From Aedes albopictus (Eukaryota; Arthropoda; Insecta; Diptera; Culicidae), in contig NC_085137.1 of assembly GCF_035046485.1 (NCBI RefSeq), forward strand, positions 458,981,004 through 459,045,003: 64,000 bases of DNA. The letters run 5' to 3'. A program made the translations under genes and the position numbers. A model generated the notes under the pieces. The model ran no database searches. It had not been told where the DNA came from and saw only the letters and a program-made list of their open reading frames with translations. Each line of letters begins with the position of its first letter. Positions within the stretch are counted from its first letter, which is position 1. Shown here piece by piece: positions 42,810 through 54,517 of the stretch.

Positions 42810-43300
42810 TGCAACTGTTACTATAAAAATAACCGTTGAACTTTCGCAGAACACCGTTATGCCATCACATCGATTGGAAAGCGTGTTTTCATTTCCCGGA
42901 AAATCAACCGTCTGTCGAACACGGAGCGTGCGTGTGTTACCCCTGTTCCAGTCCCAGTCCATCAGTCAGTCAGTCACTCAGTCAGTGCAGTGAAAGTAAA
43001 ACTGCTCCAGTTTTTCATGCACCATACCCGCCTCCGAATGAAATCGAAAGCTAACGCACAACATAGCAGCCGCCGCCACCACTATCTATCTGGAGCAGTG
43101 CCGGTGCAACCGTGCAAAACCGCAGCGCAGAGTTGTTGCATTCAGTAGTGGAAAGTGAAATCCAAAATCCTGTTTGCAGGTGCATGCGTGCGTGCCGCAC
43201 CTTATGCGTTTATCCGCCGTGACGTCATTGTGGCTGAAGATGACTACAACAGAAGATGCATTCATGTTTGCTCCGTCGCCACCCCTCGCCAGCAGGTATG
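42810..43300 (+). promoter_or_regulatory. Promoter-like block and possible non-coding first exon
   Basis: TCAGTCAGTCAGTCACTCAG and TCAGTGCAGTGAAAGTAAA (42962-43000) form a cluster of TCAGT initiator-like sites. They are followed by GC-rich, ATG-poor sequence with GTGGAAAGTGAAATCC, typical in style of insect 5' untranslated exons. Candidate 5' splice sites are GCCAGCAG|GTATGG at about 43294/43295 and TTTGCAG|GTGCAT at about 43179/43180. It is on the same strand as the microexon at 55097, so it could be an upstream exon of that gene. No transcript evidence; tentative. Confidence 0.35.
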
Positions 43301-43485
43301 GTTAGTTGCGTTGCGGTTGCAGTATAACCATAATGGGCTGCTTTCTTTCACTAAACATGGGACGCTTTTCCTCGGATGGGCAATTGTTGCATAGTTGCGG
43401 AATTGCGGAAAGTCAGACGACAATGATGCGAAGGAACTTGGAGTAACCTAGTTTATTGTGAAGTCAAAGCCCTCAGCTGTGCCTC
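43301..43485. other. Short unique stretch
   Basis: No feature recognised beyond the possible donor just upstream. Confidence 0.4.
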
Positions 43486-44176
43486 TTCATGTCAGCTCTT
43501 CTCACATCTTCTCGTTTCTTCTCACGTTTTATCATATTTTTTCATCTCTTCTCAAAACGCCTCATCTCTAAGCATCTCTATTTGCCTTCTCTTCATTTTT
43601 TTTTAATTTCTTTTTTTTTTATTAATTCAATCTCTTCACTTTTCTTTTCTTCACTTCTCGTCATTTCTCTTATCTTCTCTTCATTACTATTTTCTACACT
43701 TCTCTTCTCTTGCTATTCACTTCTCTTTTCTGTATTTCTCTTCTACTAATTTGTCTTGTTCTTATAAATTTCTCACTTCTCTTTACCTCCTCACATCGTT
43801 CTTCATCTCTTCGCATCTTTCTTGATCTCATCTTATCTCTCGTCATCTATTCTCATCTACTCTCATCTATTCTTATCTATTCTCATTTCTTCTCGCCTTT
43901 TCTCATCCCTCCTCATCTTTTATCATCTCTTCCCATCTCTCCTCAACTCTTCTCACCTCTTCTCATCTCTTCCCATCTCTCCTCAACTCTTCTCATCTCT
44001 CCTCACCTCTTCTCATTTCTTCTCATCTCTTCTCATCTCTTTTCACCTCTTCTCATCTCTCCTCATCTCTTCTCACCTCTTCTCATCTCCTCTCATCTCT
44101 GCTCATCTCTTCTCCTCGTCTCTCATCACTTCTCATCGCTTCTCATCTCTTCTCATTTCTTCTCTTCTTTTCTTAG
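43486..44176. repeat. Pyrimidine array, TCTTCTCATC-type 10-bp unit
   Basis: TCTTCTCATC, TCTCCTCATC and TCTTCTCACC variants repeat with 10-bp spacing; the right half (43800-44170) is cleaner. Long open frames rich in leucine, serine and histidine are artefacts of the array. Confidence 0.9.
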
Positions 44177-45430
44177 AAACAAAATTTTTACTCTGATGTA
44201 TCTTTGACAACCTTCTACCAATAAAATGTGTTACAAAACGGCTACTCGCTTCAAAACACCCATCCGTAATAACGAACTAGAAAGCGAAAGTACTTATTAC
44301 TCACACCCAAAGGGCACGGAATCTTTCAATGAATCCGCCGTCGTCTATTAATAGATCAATTTTCCATGGTCCACCACCGTCGCTGGTGACGACGAAGCCG
44401 ACACCACGCCATAAATTAAAAAAAAATAGACTCAATTGCAATTTGGCACATATTGCTTTAACCTACAGGGAAAAACGCACTTCGGCAAACAAGGTGCCCA
44501 AAACAGTGCACGTCATAAAATTACGCGAACATTTTTCCGGTGAGCTATTGGTGTCCCAAATTCCGCACTGTAACTTCATAATCATCATCACAGTCATCAT
44601 CGTCATCATAATCTTTATAGTCATCGACGCAATTCACGCGATCGAAGAAAAATGGCATGAATGTCTCACGTGCAAGAACAACTCCTGTGTGCGCCAAAAA
44701 TTACATAGTATTGGGCGATCGATACCAGTATTGACAGGAAATCGATCAACACGGTCTACTGCGAGACCGGAAGTTTGCTAACGATTTTTATCAGCTCGTG
44801 ATCAACGGAGATCGATCTTGAGATTCGATTATCCAATTGTTCCACCGCAAATCGCCCACTACTGCGGCAACCGGTGAGTTCGTTTCACTTCCAATTTACA
44901 ACCAATTGCCTGGTTCTGGTGAACGATCCTCTGTTCTCTGTGTCGCTCCGACTGAGCGCAGCTGTGCTCCGAACTGTGAATCGCCTTATTGCAGCGCTGA
45001 ATGGCCCGTACTTGTTTTTATTAATAAAATATACACGGATGAAAATAGCGATCGCGCGGTTACTGCATTTTTAACCCCTGATCATAATTCATTCGAAGAC
45101 AACGACGAACGGCTACGGCGACGATGAACGGCGACGACGGACGGTGACGATAACCACTGTACTTCCATCACCGATGAATGGGAAATTTATGACGAAAATG
45201 AAAGAATCCATGTGCGATCTGCTGGGCACGGAAATTCTCGGACGATGGTTGATCGCGCGATATTCGAAAACAATTAGGTCATTTACACCGCCGTGACGAG
45301 CAATGCGTCATTTTTTTTGCGGGTGGACTGCACACGATGCAATCTGTTTGTTGTACTACAGTCCAGACAGAACACTCTTTTTATGAGACGCTAAAATTAA
45401 ATAAAACTTGTGGAACAAACTGTTTTGTCT
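44177..45430. other. Moderately CpG-rich unique DNA, no gene proven
   Basis: Includes TCATCATCGTCATCATAATC near 44590. Overlapping open frames of 96-150 aa are present on the + strand, but none has a recognisable domain. GGTGAGTTCGTTTCA at about 44874 equals the GAGCTC-satellite box variant at 51778, possibly by chance. Confidence 0.35.
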
Positions 45431-45669
45431 CCTGTTTCTATTTGTTAGTTGGTATCTTCTGCCATTTTCTTTTATCTTATTTCGATCTTCTCTCTTATAT
45501 CTTCTATATTCTACCTACTATTTCCAGTCTTCTTTCTCCTATCTTTTGTTTCAATTTTTCCTCTTTTCTGTCTTCTTCTATCTTTTATCCTCTGTTCTCT
45601 ATCCTGTTTACACAAGCCACTTTTCTCACGCTTGCATTGTGTTGCGTTAAGTGATAAGAAATTTCAGAC
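45431..45669. repeat. Pyrimidine-rich tract
   Basis: TATCTTCTATATTCTACC-type sequence in a T/C-rich setting. Open frames here reflect composition. Confidence 0.6.
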
Positions 45670-48600
45670 ATCTCGCGTCTCTTGTTACAGTCTTAACTCC
45701 ATTTCCATTGAACCTTGGCTCTTTCAATTATTTCTCCATGGATCCTCGGACGGCTCACTCTTAACTCACTTTTGTAAACTCAAAACACTATTAACTCATT
45801 CTCCCTCTAAACTTGTTTTCAACTAACTGTTGTTCTCACTTGACTTGTTTTGACTCATCTATGAATCGCTTTCGACTCAATTTCGATTCATCTCAACACA
45901 TTTTCAACTAATTTTAGATTAACCCTCCGCTCACTCTATTCTCATTCAATACTCACTCTTGAATCTCTGTTCTCATTCTGTACTTCCATAAGTCCTGAAA
46001 ACTTGCCTCATCTAAGATTGGTTTTCAACTCACTCTCAACTCGCATCGTCCGTTTCACTTTCGACCAGCTCGATGGCTCACTCTCGATCGAATCTCAACT
46101 CACTCTCAGCTTATTCTCACTCTAAACTTGGTATCAGCTCACTTTTGATTTACTCGCATCTCATTTTTTTTACTGAGCTCCCTTTCCATTTATCCTTGGT
46201 TCTCTGTCAATTCATTCTCCATGGATGCTATATTATTCCGCGGACAGCTCACTCTTAACTCACTTTTGTCTCAATCTCAAAACGTAATCAACCCATTATC
46301 TTTCTAAACTTGTTTCCAACTCACTGTTGTTCTCTTTTGACTTGTTTTGAGTCATCTATGAATCGCTTTTAATCCACATCACTAGCAACTCAATTTCGAT
46401 TGTCCTCAACTCGTTTTCAACTAATTTTGTATTCCCCCTCAATAAACCTTCAGCTCACTCTCTTCTCATCATGTCTCTGTACTCCTTACTTTTAACTTGT
46501 TCTGACTCATCTAATATTGGATTCCAACTCACTCTCAACTCGCATGGTCTACTTCGCTATCATCCAAACCGAGGACTCACTCTCGATCAAATCTCAACTC
46601 ACTCTCAGCTCATTCTCACTCTTAACATATTTCAAAATTCACCCTCGGTTTACTTTTGATTGAATCAAAGATTCACTTTCAACTCCTTTATTTGATTTCC
46701 TTTCGGATTTATTCTTAATTTCTTCCAAATTCTCTTTTGAATGAGTGTCGTCTTTCTCACTTTAGGCTACAATCGACTACACTATCAACTCACTTTTGAT
46801 TTACTTTCAACTCATTTTTTTACTGAACGACCTTTCCATTTACCTTTGGCTCTCTTTCAATTCATTCTCCGTAGATTGATTCTTCCTCGGACGACTCACT
46901 TTCAATTCATTTTTGTCTCAATCTCACTCTAAACTTATTTTTAGCTCACTGTTGTTTTCTCATGACTTGTTTTGACTCACATATGAATCGCTTTCAATTC
47001 ACATCATTATCAACTCAAATTCAATTAACCTCAACACGTTTTCAGTTAATTTTGGATTCACCCTCAATGTACCTTCAGTTCACTATCTTCTCATTCTGAC
47101 TCTGCACTCACTCCTGAATAACTTTTGATTTTTCGTTTAACTTGTTCTGACTCATCTAAGATCGGCTTTCAACTCACTTTCAACTCGCATCGTCTACCTC
47201 ACTATCATCAACAAAATTCAGGGCTCACTCACGATCGTATCTCAATTCACTCTCAGCGCATTCTCACTCTAGACTTATTTTAAAACTACTGTTGATTCAA
47301 ACTAAGATTCACTTGCATCTCATTCATTTGATTTTCTATCAGATTTATTCTCAGCTTCTTCTAAATTCGCTTTGATTCAGTGTCAATTGTCTCGCTTTCA
47401 ACTCACTCTCGGTTACAGTCGACTACATAATTGTCAATTCACTTTTGATTTACTTTCAACTCATTTCTTACTAAACTTACTCATTCAATTCATTCTCCAT
47501 AGATCAATTCTTCCACGGACGGCTTACTTTTAACTCATTTTTGTCTGAGTCTCAAAACATTATCAGCCCATTCTCACTTTAAGCTTGTTTTCAACTCACG
47601 CTTGTTCTTTCTTGCCTTGTTTTGACTCATTCATGAATCGCTTCTAATTCACATCACTATCAGTATAATTTCGATTAAACTTAAATCGTTTTCAACTAAT
47701 TTTGGATTCACTCCAATGTATCTTCTGCTCACTCTGTTCTCATTTCAACACTTACTTTTCCTTTTCTCTTTTCTTGTTTTAACTTATCTTTGAATCACTT
47801 TCAATCCATCTCACTTTCAGGTCACTGTCGATTCTTCCTGAAGACATTTTCAACTAATTTTGAATTTATTCGCTATGTAGCTTCAACTCACTCTCTATGC
47901 ATTCTCACTCTTTGCTCACTTAAGACGAGCTTGTGATTCACCTTCAACTAGTTGTGACTCATCTAAGATTGGCTTTTAACTCACTCTCCTCAAATCAGGT
48001 TGTCTACTTCACTATCAACCAAATCGAGGATTCACTCTCGATGCACTTCCAACTCACACTGTGCTCATTCTCACTCTGAACTGATTTTGAAACTCACTCA
48101 CTACTTACTTTTGATTCAATTCAATATTCATGATCAATCTTTTCTGATTACCTTTTTAACTATCGACTCACGTTTAATGTACTCTTAATTCATTCCGTAC
48201 TAATTCGAAATTCCCTCTTGATTGTGTCTCAACTCATTCTCTTCTGATTCTCACTTTAAATCCACTTTTAGCTCACTCCTGACCTTTTGTTTCACTTTTA
48301 ATATAGTATGGCTCATTTTACTCTTATTTGCTCTGATATTTGCTCATTTTCGTTTCTAATTTCTGGTAATTCGGAGCTCATTTTTGCATCACTTTGAATA
48401 CATTTTGATTTATTTTAAATTTGGCATCTATTCACTATCCACTCATACGTCTACCTCAATCTGAATCACTCTCGAGGAGAAGTCGAGAGTTAAAAAACTA
48501 TATGAGATGGAATAAAACTGTATACGTTGAGAATGAATCTTAGATTGGATCAAAAGTAAACCGAGATAGAGTTCTAAATGAGAATGAGCTGAGAGTGAGT

Positions 48601-51045
48601 TGATCGTGAATGAGCCCTCAAATTGGTTGACAGGTTTACTTTCGGTTTAGTCTCAGTAATTCTCGCTCTAATCCCAATTTCGAAAAATTTGGCAACACAT
48701 ACTTTCAGGATTCGTTCTCACTATTACCTCATTTTAAAATTTATTATATTCACCCCATACACATGAATAATCAATTCTCACTACTCATTTTCACTCCAAA
48801 CGCATTTTCAACTCTCACTCTACTTACTTTTGATTTACTCCAAGCTTGTTTTAACTCATCTAAGATTCACTATCAACTCCCCTCATTTTTGATTCACTCT
48901 CCACTCATACTTAACTGTTTTCTGGAATCGCTTTCGACTCATTTTTAACTCACATTGCTCATCGCACTAGCTTCTCAATGTGAATGAGTCACACTTGATT
49001 GAAACTTATCTAATTTTCTACTAATTATAGATTCGTTTTCGATTCATTATCCACTCGCTATCTGTTCATTCTGACTCCAAACATATTTTCAACTCGCTCT
49101 CGGCTTATCAAAGGCTTTTGACTTATCAAAGGTTCACCTTCTACTCACTATCTACTTACATGATCTCAACTCTTTTTAATGATTTGCTTTTTATTTACTC
49201 TCATCCCACTCTTCACTCATTTTCCTATCGATTTCAACTCACTACCTTACTTTTGAGGCATCAATAGTTCATCTTCTGCTCACTTTCTACTCACATGGTC
49301 TCACCTCACTTGTGACTTGCTTTTTTATTTATTCTCATCTCACTTACAAATTTTTTACTCATCAAAGGTTCACCTTCTGCTTACTTTTTACTTAGATGGT
49401 CTGAACTTGTATTGATTCTGCTCACTTTCTGCTCACATGGTCTCAACTCACTTATGACTTGCTTTTTTATTCACTCTCATCGCACTCTTTACTTATTTTC
49501 CTTTCAATCTCAGGCAATTTGTCTAACTTTTGACCCATCAGAAGTTCATCTTCTGCTTACTTTCTCCTCACATGCTTTGAACTCATCAAAAATACATCTT
49601 TTTCTCACTTTCTACTCACATCATCTTGTATTTACTCATCAAAGGTTCATCTTCTGCTTAATTTTATACTCACATGGTCTCATTTCACATACGACTTGCA
49701 TTTTTATTCACTCTCATCTCCCCATGCATCTCTTTCTTTACTCATTTTATTTTCAATCTCAACTCACTGACAAACTTTTGACTCAAAAATTCATCTTCTG
49801 CTCACTTTCTACTCACATGCTTTTAACTCATCAATAGTCCATCTTCTACTTACATTCTCTTCACATGCCTTCAACTCTCATCGCACTCTTTGCTTATTTT
49901 CCTTTCAATCTCAGGCAGTGAGTCTAACTCACATGATCTCAACTCTCTTATGACTTGCTTTTTTATTCCTTTCCACCTCAGGTAGTGAGTCTAACTTTTG
50001 ACTCATTCTGCGTACTTTCTCCTCACATGCTTTCAACTCATCAAAAGTTCATCTTTTTCTCACTTTCTACTCACATCAACTTGTATTTACTCATCGAAGG
50101 ATCATCTACTGCTTAATTTTTTTACTCACATGGTCTCATACAACTTGCATTTTTAGTCACTCTCATCTCACCATCCATCTCACTTTTTACTCATTTTGTT
50201 TTCAATCTCAACTCACTGACAAACTTTTTGACTTATCAAAAATTCATCTTCTACTCACTTTCTACGCACAAGCTTTTAATTCATCAATAGTTTATCTTCT
50301 ACTTATATTCTCTTCACATGCCTTCAACTCTCATCGCACTCTTTACTGTTGGTTTAACTTTTTACTCATCAGAAGTTCATCTTCTGCTCACTTTCTACTT
50401 ACATGGTCTGAACTTGTATTGGCAGTGAGTCTAACTTTTGACTCATCAGAAGTTCATTTTCTGCTCACTTTCTGCTCACATGGCCTTTTTTGCTTTTTTA
50501 TTCACTCTCATCGCACTCTTTACTTATTTTTCTTTCAACCTCAGGCAGTGATTCTAACTTTTGACTCATCAGAAGTTAATCTTCTGCTTACTTTCTCCTC
50601 ACATGCATTCAACTCAACAAAAGTTCATCTTTTTCCCACTTTCTACTCACATCAACTAGTATTTACTCATCAAAAGTTCATCTTCTGCTTAGTTTTATAC
50701 TCACATGGTCTCATCTCACATACGACTTGCATTTTTAGTCACTCTCATCTCACCATGCATCTCATGCTTTACTCATTTTATTTTCAATATCATCAAAAGT
50801 TCATCATCTTCTCATTTTCTACTCACATTGTCCTAACTCGTATTGGCTCATCAAAGGTTCATCTTCTGATCACTTTCTGCTCACACATAGTCTCAACTCA
50901 TTAATGACTTCCTTTTTTATTTAATCTGAACTCTCTTTTAACTCATTTTCCTTTCAATCTCAACTCACTGCTTTACTTTTGACTGAATCTCGCCTCAGCT
51001 TTGACTCACCATCGACTCATCCTTATCTCACTGTGAATGAGCTTC
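45670..51045. repeat. 5.4-kb degenerate CTCACTCTCAACTCA array
   Basis: Basic motifs AACTCACTCTCA, TTTTGACTCATC and ATTCTCACTCTAAACTT recur throughout. Longer units are visible on top. CATCTAAGATTGG...CAACTCACTCTCAACTCGCAT occurs at about 46007, 46507, 47153 and 47959. In the right part, GACTCATCAGAAGTTCATCT...TTTCTACTCACATGG recurs between about 49080 and 50900. All open frames in it are composition-driven. The region 48475-48640 is in inverse orientation. Confidence 0.9.
48475..48640 (-). repeat. Inverted segment within the CTCA array
   Basis: Here the purine-rich complement (GAGAATGAGCTGAGAGTGAG, AGTCGAGAGTT, GAGAATGAATC) lies on the + strand for about 165 bp, then the array returns to its usual orientation. 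Confidence 0.8.
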
Positions 51046-51699
51046 ATTGAAAACAACTTCTCCGTAATCCGCCACCACAAAACCATTAGTTTCGGGAGCA
51101 AAACAGCTGAGTCCGGCTCCGATTTATGATCTCGTCATCCGCTGGCTTGGGTGGTTATTGTCTTGGCCGGTAGTCATCTACGTAATTCATTCAGTCCTAC
51201 TCGCCTTGCTCACACATACATATGATTATGATGAGGGGTTGCCTAAAGATGTGATTTTGTTTTGTTATTTCTGCCGACCGAGCAGACGACGATTTATGGC
51301 GGCCAGTTAGTGTTCCTTCGAAGAAGGCGGCTCCCACGCGACGCTGGTCCCACATCATTGATGCAGCAGGAAATTTCTTCGGTTCCTGATTTTGGACGAA
51401 GTGGTTTTCCGCCTGGTTACCCTGGTCCGTATCATGTGGAGGGAGTACCTCAGCTTTATGCCAAACAGCTGCCTCGCTTGAATAGAATTTGATGTGCGCG
51501 GAAGAATGATAATAGAGGTTTCCTGGATGATGAAAAATGCAACAGTTGGTTAGTTTTGTTCCGATATAGGGTTTTTCATCAATAATTGAGAAGGTTTTAT
51601 CAAAATATCAGGAAAGTTGAGATGCAGGATTTGGGAAGATTCCACGACCCATGACCCATGAACTGGCCCATTAAAAGTGAATTTGTTTTACAATAAGGG
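51046..51699. other. Unique DNA, no gene proven
   Basis: A CpG-containing segment (51060-51500) with a 76-aa open frame that has no recognisable family. GACCCATGACCCATGAAC is a short duplication near 51648. Confidence 0.35.
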
Positions 51700-53040
51700 A
51701 TGTCCAAGAGCTCTTTCAATTGTAAATTGGTAAGAAACCATCGTTAAACTGATTGATCTAATGGAGTGGTGAGTTCGTTTCATGTTTTTACACATTATGT
51801 CAGCTCATCAGAACCAAATTCATTTAAATTATTACTTAAATAAGGTGGAACGAGCTCACCAATTAATTGTTCGCCTTCGTACGCATTCAAACAAAGATTC
51901 TGCGAATGAACCATGAAGAAATATAAAACTTAAAACCATTTTTTTCTAGTAATGGTTTACAATATATCGGTACGTGAGTTGATAGATGATTCTGAACTGA
52001 TGTCTCAGGGAAAGTATCACAAACTGGTGAGTTCGTTCCGTGCTATTATTTTCAAGATATCAAATCATCACCTTCTCTCCATCTCTTATGAGAAAGTGTC
52101 CTATGATACGAAACACATGCATTTTTACTAGGAAACTATTTTTTTAATTGTCTGCCCCGCAGTAAACTTAAAAATAAATCAAAACATCTTCTTCTCTCTG
52201 TCTCTGATGAAAAAGTATCCTGAGATGCGGAATGCTTGTGAATCCGGTTGAGAATAATTGTTTCAAATTCCCTGCCTTGCGTCAAACTTCAAACTGGTGA
52301 GCTCATTCCATGCTATTATTTGTAAAAAAAAAATCAAATCATCACCTTCTCTCCATCTCTTATGAGAAAGTGTCCGAAGATGCGAAGATACATACATGTC
52401 TGCTAGGAAACTATTGTTTGGAACGGCATGTCTCGCAGTAAACTTGAAACAGGTGAGCTCGTTCCATGCTATTATATTCAATAAATCAGAACATCTTCCT
52501 CTCTCTCTGTCTATGACGAAACAGTTTCCTGAGACGCGGAAAACTTGTCCATCTGGTTGCGAATCATTGTTTCAAATTCCCTGCCTTGCGGCAAACTTCA
52601 ATCTGGTGAGCTCATTCCATGCTATTATTTAAAAAAATCAAATCATCTCCTTCCTCCATCTCTTACGAGAAAGAGTCCGAAGATGCCAAGATACATACAT
52701 GTCTGCTAGGAAACTATTGTTTTGAATTGTATGCCTCGTAAACTAAAAATAGGTGAGCTCGTTCCATGCTATTATATTTAATAAATCAAATCATCTTCTT
52801 CTCTCTATCTCTCGCGATAAAGTTTTCTGAGACACAGGAAATTTGTCAATCTGATTGAAAATCATTGTTTTAAATGCCGTGCATCGCGACAAATTTCAAA
52901 CTGGTGAGCTCGTTTCATGTTATTGTTATGAAAAAATCAAATCAAACCATCTTTTTAGACAAAGTGTCCTAAGATACGAGTTGCTTACCCACATGATAGA
53001 AAATCATTGTTTTGAATTCCCTGTCTTGGCCGTAATTGTT
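51700..53040 (+). repeat. GAGCTC-box satellite, dimeric higher-order array
   Basis: The box GGTGAG(C/T)TC(G/A)TTCC(A/G)TG begins at about 51769, 52025, 52296, 52452, 52604, 52752 and 52902. From 52025 two monomer types alternate. Type A has CTCCATCTCTTATGAGAAAG and ACATGTCTGCTAGGAAACTA. Type B has CTCTCTCTGTCTATGACGAA and AAATTCCCTGCCTTGCG. The dimer is about 300 bp, with three copies plus a partial. Near 52170 a B monomer lacks only the box and its CATGCTATTAT flank. A reverse-oriented box lies at about 51850. The same satellite lies at 3519-4225 on the other strand. Confidence 0.9.
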
Positions 53041-53273
53041 TGACAGCCCGTTAAACCGCCCATTTCCACGTTCATCCGTAATCGAACACCATTTTCGCGC
53101 AACCACAACAACAACCGTAAAATGTTTAGAAAACGGACACGCCAAAACTGGCATTCATATTGTAGGTATTGTTGTTTACCCACAGCAGCAACAAAAGCCG
53201 CACACAAACCCTTACTCGGCCGCACTTTCTGCAAGAGAGCACGCCTCCCCCAGCGATTTATGATTTTCTTCTT

Positions 53274-53308
<35 letters not shown>

Positions 53309-53596
53309 CAAGTGCAACATAATAAGACGAAGAAAGTCAAGGTCGCCCTTCGCTCCACCGCCATCATCCTCGCGCATCTTAAGGCGAAGCGTAAGGGAAA
53401 AGAAAGCACGCCGCCGCAGTCACGGCTGGCTGGCTAACGACTGCGACGACGAAGTGTGCAATTTTCATTTTCTATCCAATCACTCAGCGCAACATTAGAG
53501 CCAAAGACAACAGGCTCCGATACGATGCAGCATTTCCCTTGGCGAGTTTGTGGTTAAGGTGCATTGGGGTCGGGTGGAATGGCGGGAACATTGAGC
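53041..53596. other. CpG-rich unique DNA with (TGCC)n
   Basis: Contains a TGCC microsatellite (about 53275-53309). Short open frames on both strands are not recognised. It lies next to the box satellite, as the CpG-rich islands do at the other block (3.1-5.2 kb). Confidence 0.4.
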
Positions 53597-54517
53597 AATG
53601 AATAGTGAACAGTGAACAGTGAACAGTTAAGTGAATAATCATTGAATGACGACCAGTGAACATTGAACTTTAAATAATGAACAACCAACATTGAATAGTG
53701 AACAGTGAACAGCTAGATGAACAGTAAAGACTGAACAGTGAACATTGAACAGTGAACAGTGATCAGTGAACAGTGAACAGTGAACAGTTAACAGTGAACA
53801 GTTAACTGTGAACAGTTAACAGTGAACAGTTAACAGTGAACAGTTAACAGTGAACAGTTAACAGTGAATAGTTAACAGTGAACAGTTAACAGTGAACAGT
53901 TAACAGTGAATAGTTAACAGTGAACAGTTAACAGTGAACAGTTAACAGTGAACTGTTAACAGTGAACAGTTAACAGTGAACAGTTAACAGTGAACAGTTA
54001 ACAGTGAACAGTTAACAGTGAACAGTTAACAGTGAACAGTTAACAGTGAACAGTTAACAGTGAACAGTTAACAGTGAACAGTTAACAGTGAACAGTTAAC
54101 AGTGAACAGTTAACAGTGAACAGTTAACAGTGAACAGTTAACAGTGAACAGTTAACAGTGAACAGTTAACAGTGAACAGTTAACAGTGAACAGTTAACAA
54201 TGGACAGTTAACAGTGAACAGTTAACAGTGAACAGTTAACAGTGAACGGTTAACAGTGAACAGTTAACAGTGAACAGTTAACAGTGAACAGTTAACAGTT
54301 AACAGTGAACAGTTAACAGTTAACAGTGAACATTTAACAGTGAACAGTGAACAGTGAACAGTGAACAGTGAACAGTGAACAGTTAACAGTGTACAGTTAA
54401 CAGTTAACAGTGAACACTGAACAGTTTCGTTTAACAGTTTACAGTGAACAGTGAACAGTGAACAGTTAATAGTTAAGAGTGAACAGTTAACTGTTACGTG
54501 AACAGTGAAAATTGAAC
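53597..54517. repeat. Minisatellite of AACAGTG/AACAGTT (7/14 bp)
   Basis: Two heptamers, AACAGTG and AACAGTT, alternate to give a 14-bp unit across most of 53780-54300. The edges are pure AACAGTG runs or degenerate. Each 14-mer contains a GTTAAC palindrome. No coding content. Confidence 0.95.

Noticed and set aside
41656..42993. 445-residue open frame with a serine-serine-valine repeat and hydrophobic start, plus long minus-strand frames
   Set aside because: All follow from the TCTTCTGTG array and pyrimidine-rich lead-in; the frames on both strands are open at once.
43486..44207. 165-residue leucine/serine/histidine-rich frame resembling a membrane protein
   Set aside because: Entirely explained by the TCTTCTCATC repeat; two other frames overlap it.
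44872..44890. Box variant GGTGAGTTCGTTTCA away from the satellite
   Set aside because: A 15-base match without matching flanks; may be chance, so not called a satellite copy.
51700..53040. Regularly spaced conserved boxes suggesting a CRISPR array
   Set aside because: This is a eukaryotic satellite: spacers are about 130 bp and also repeated, with no cas genes.
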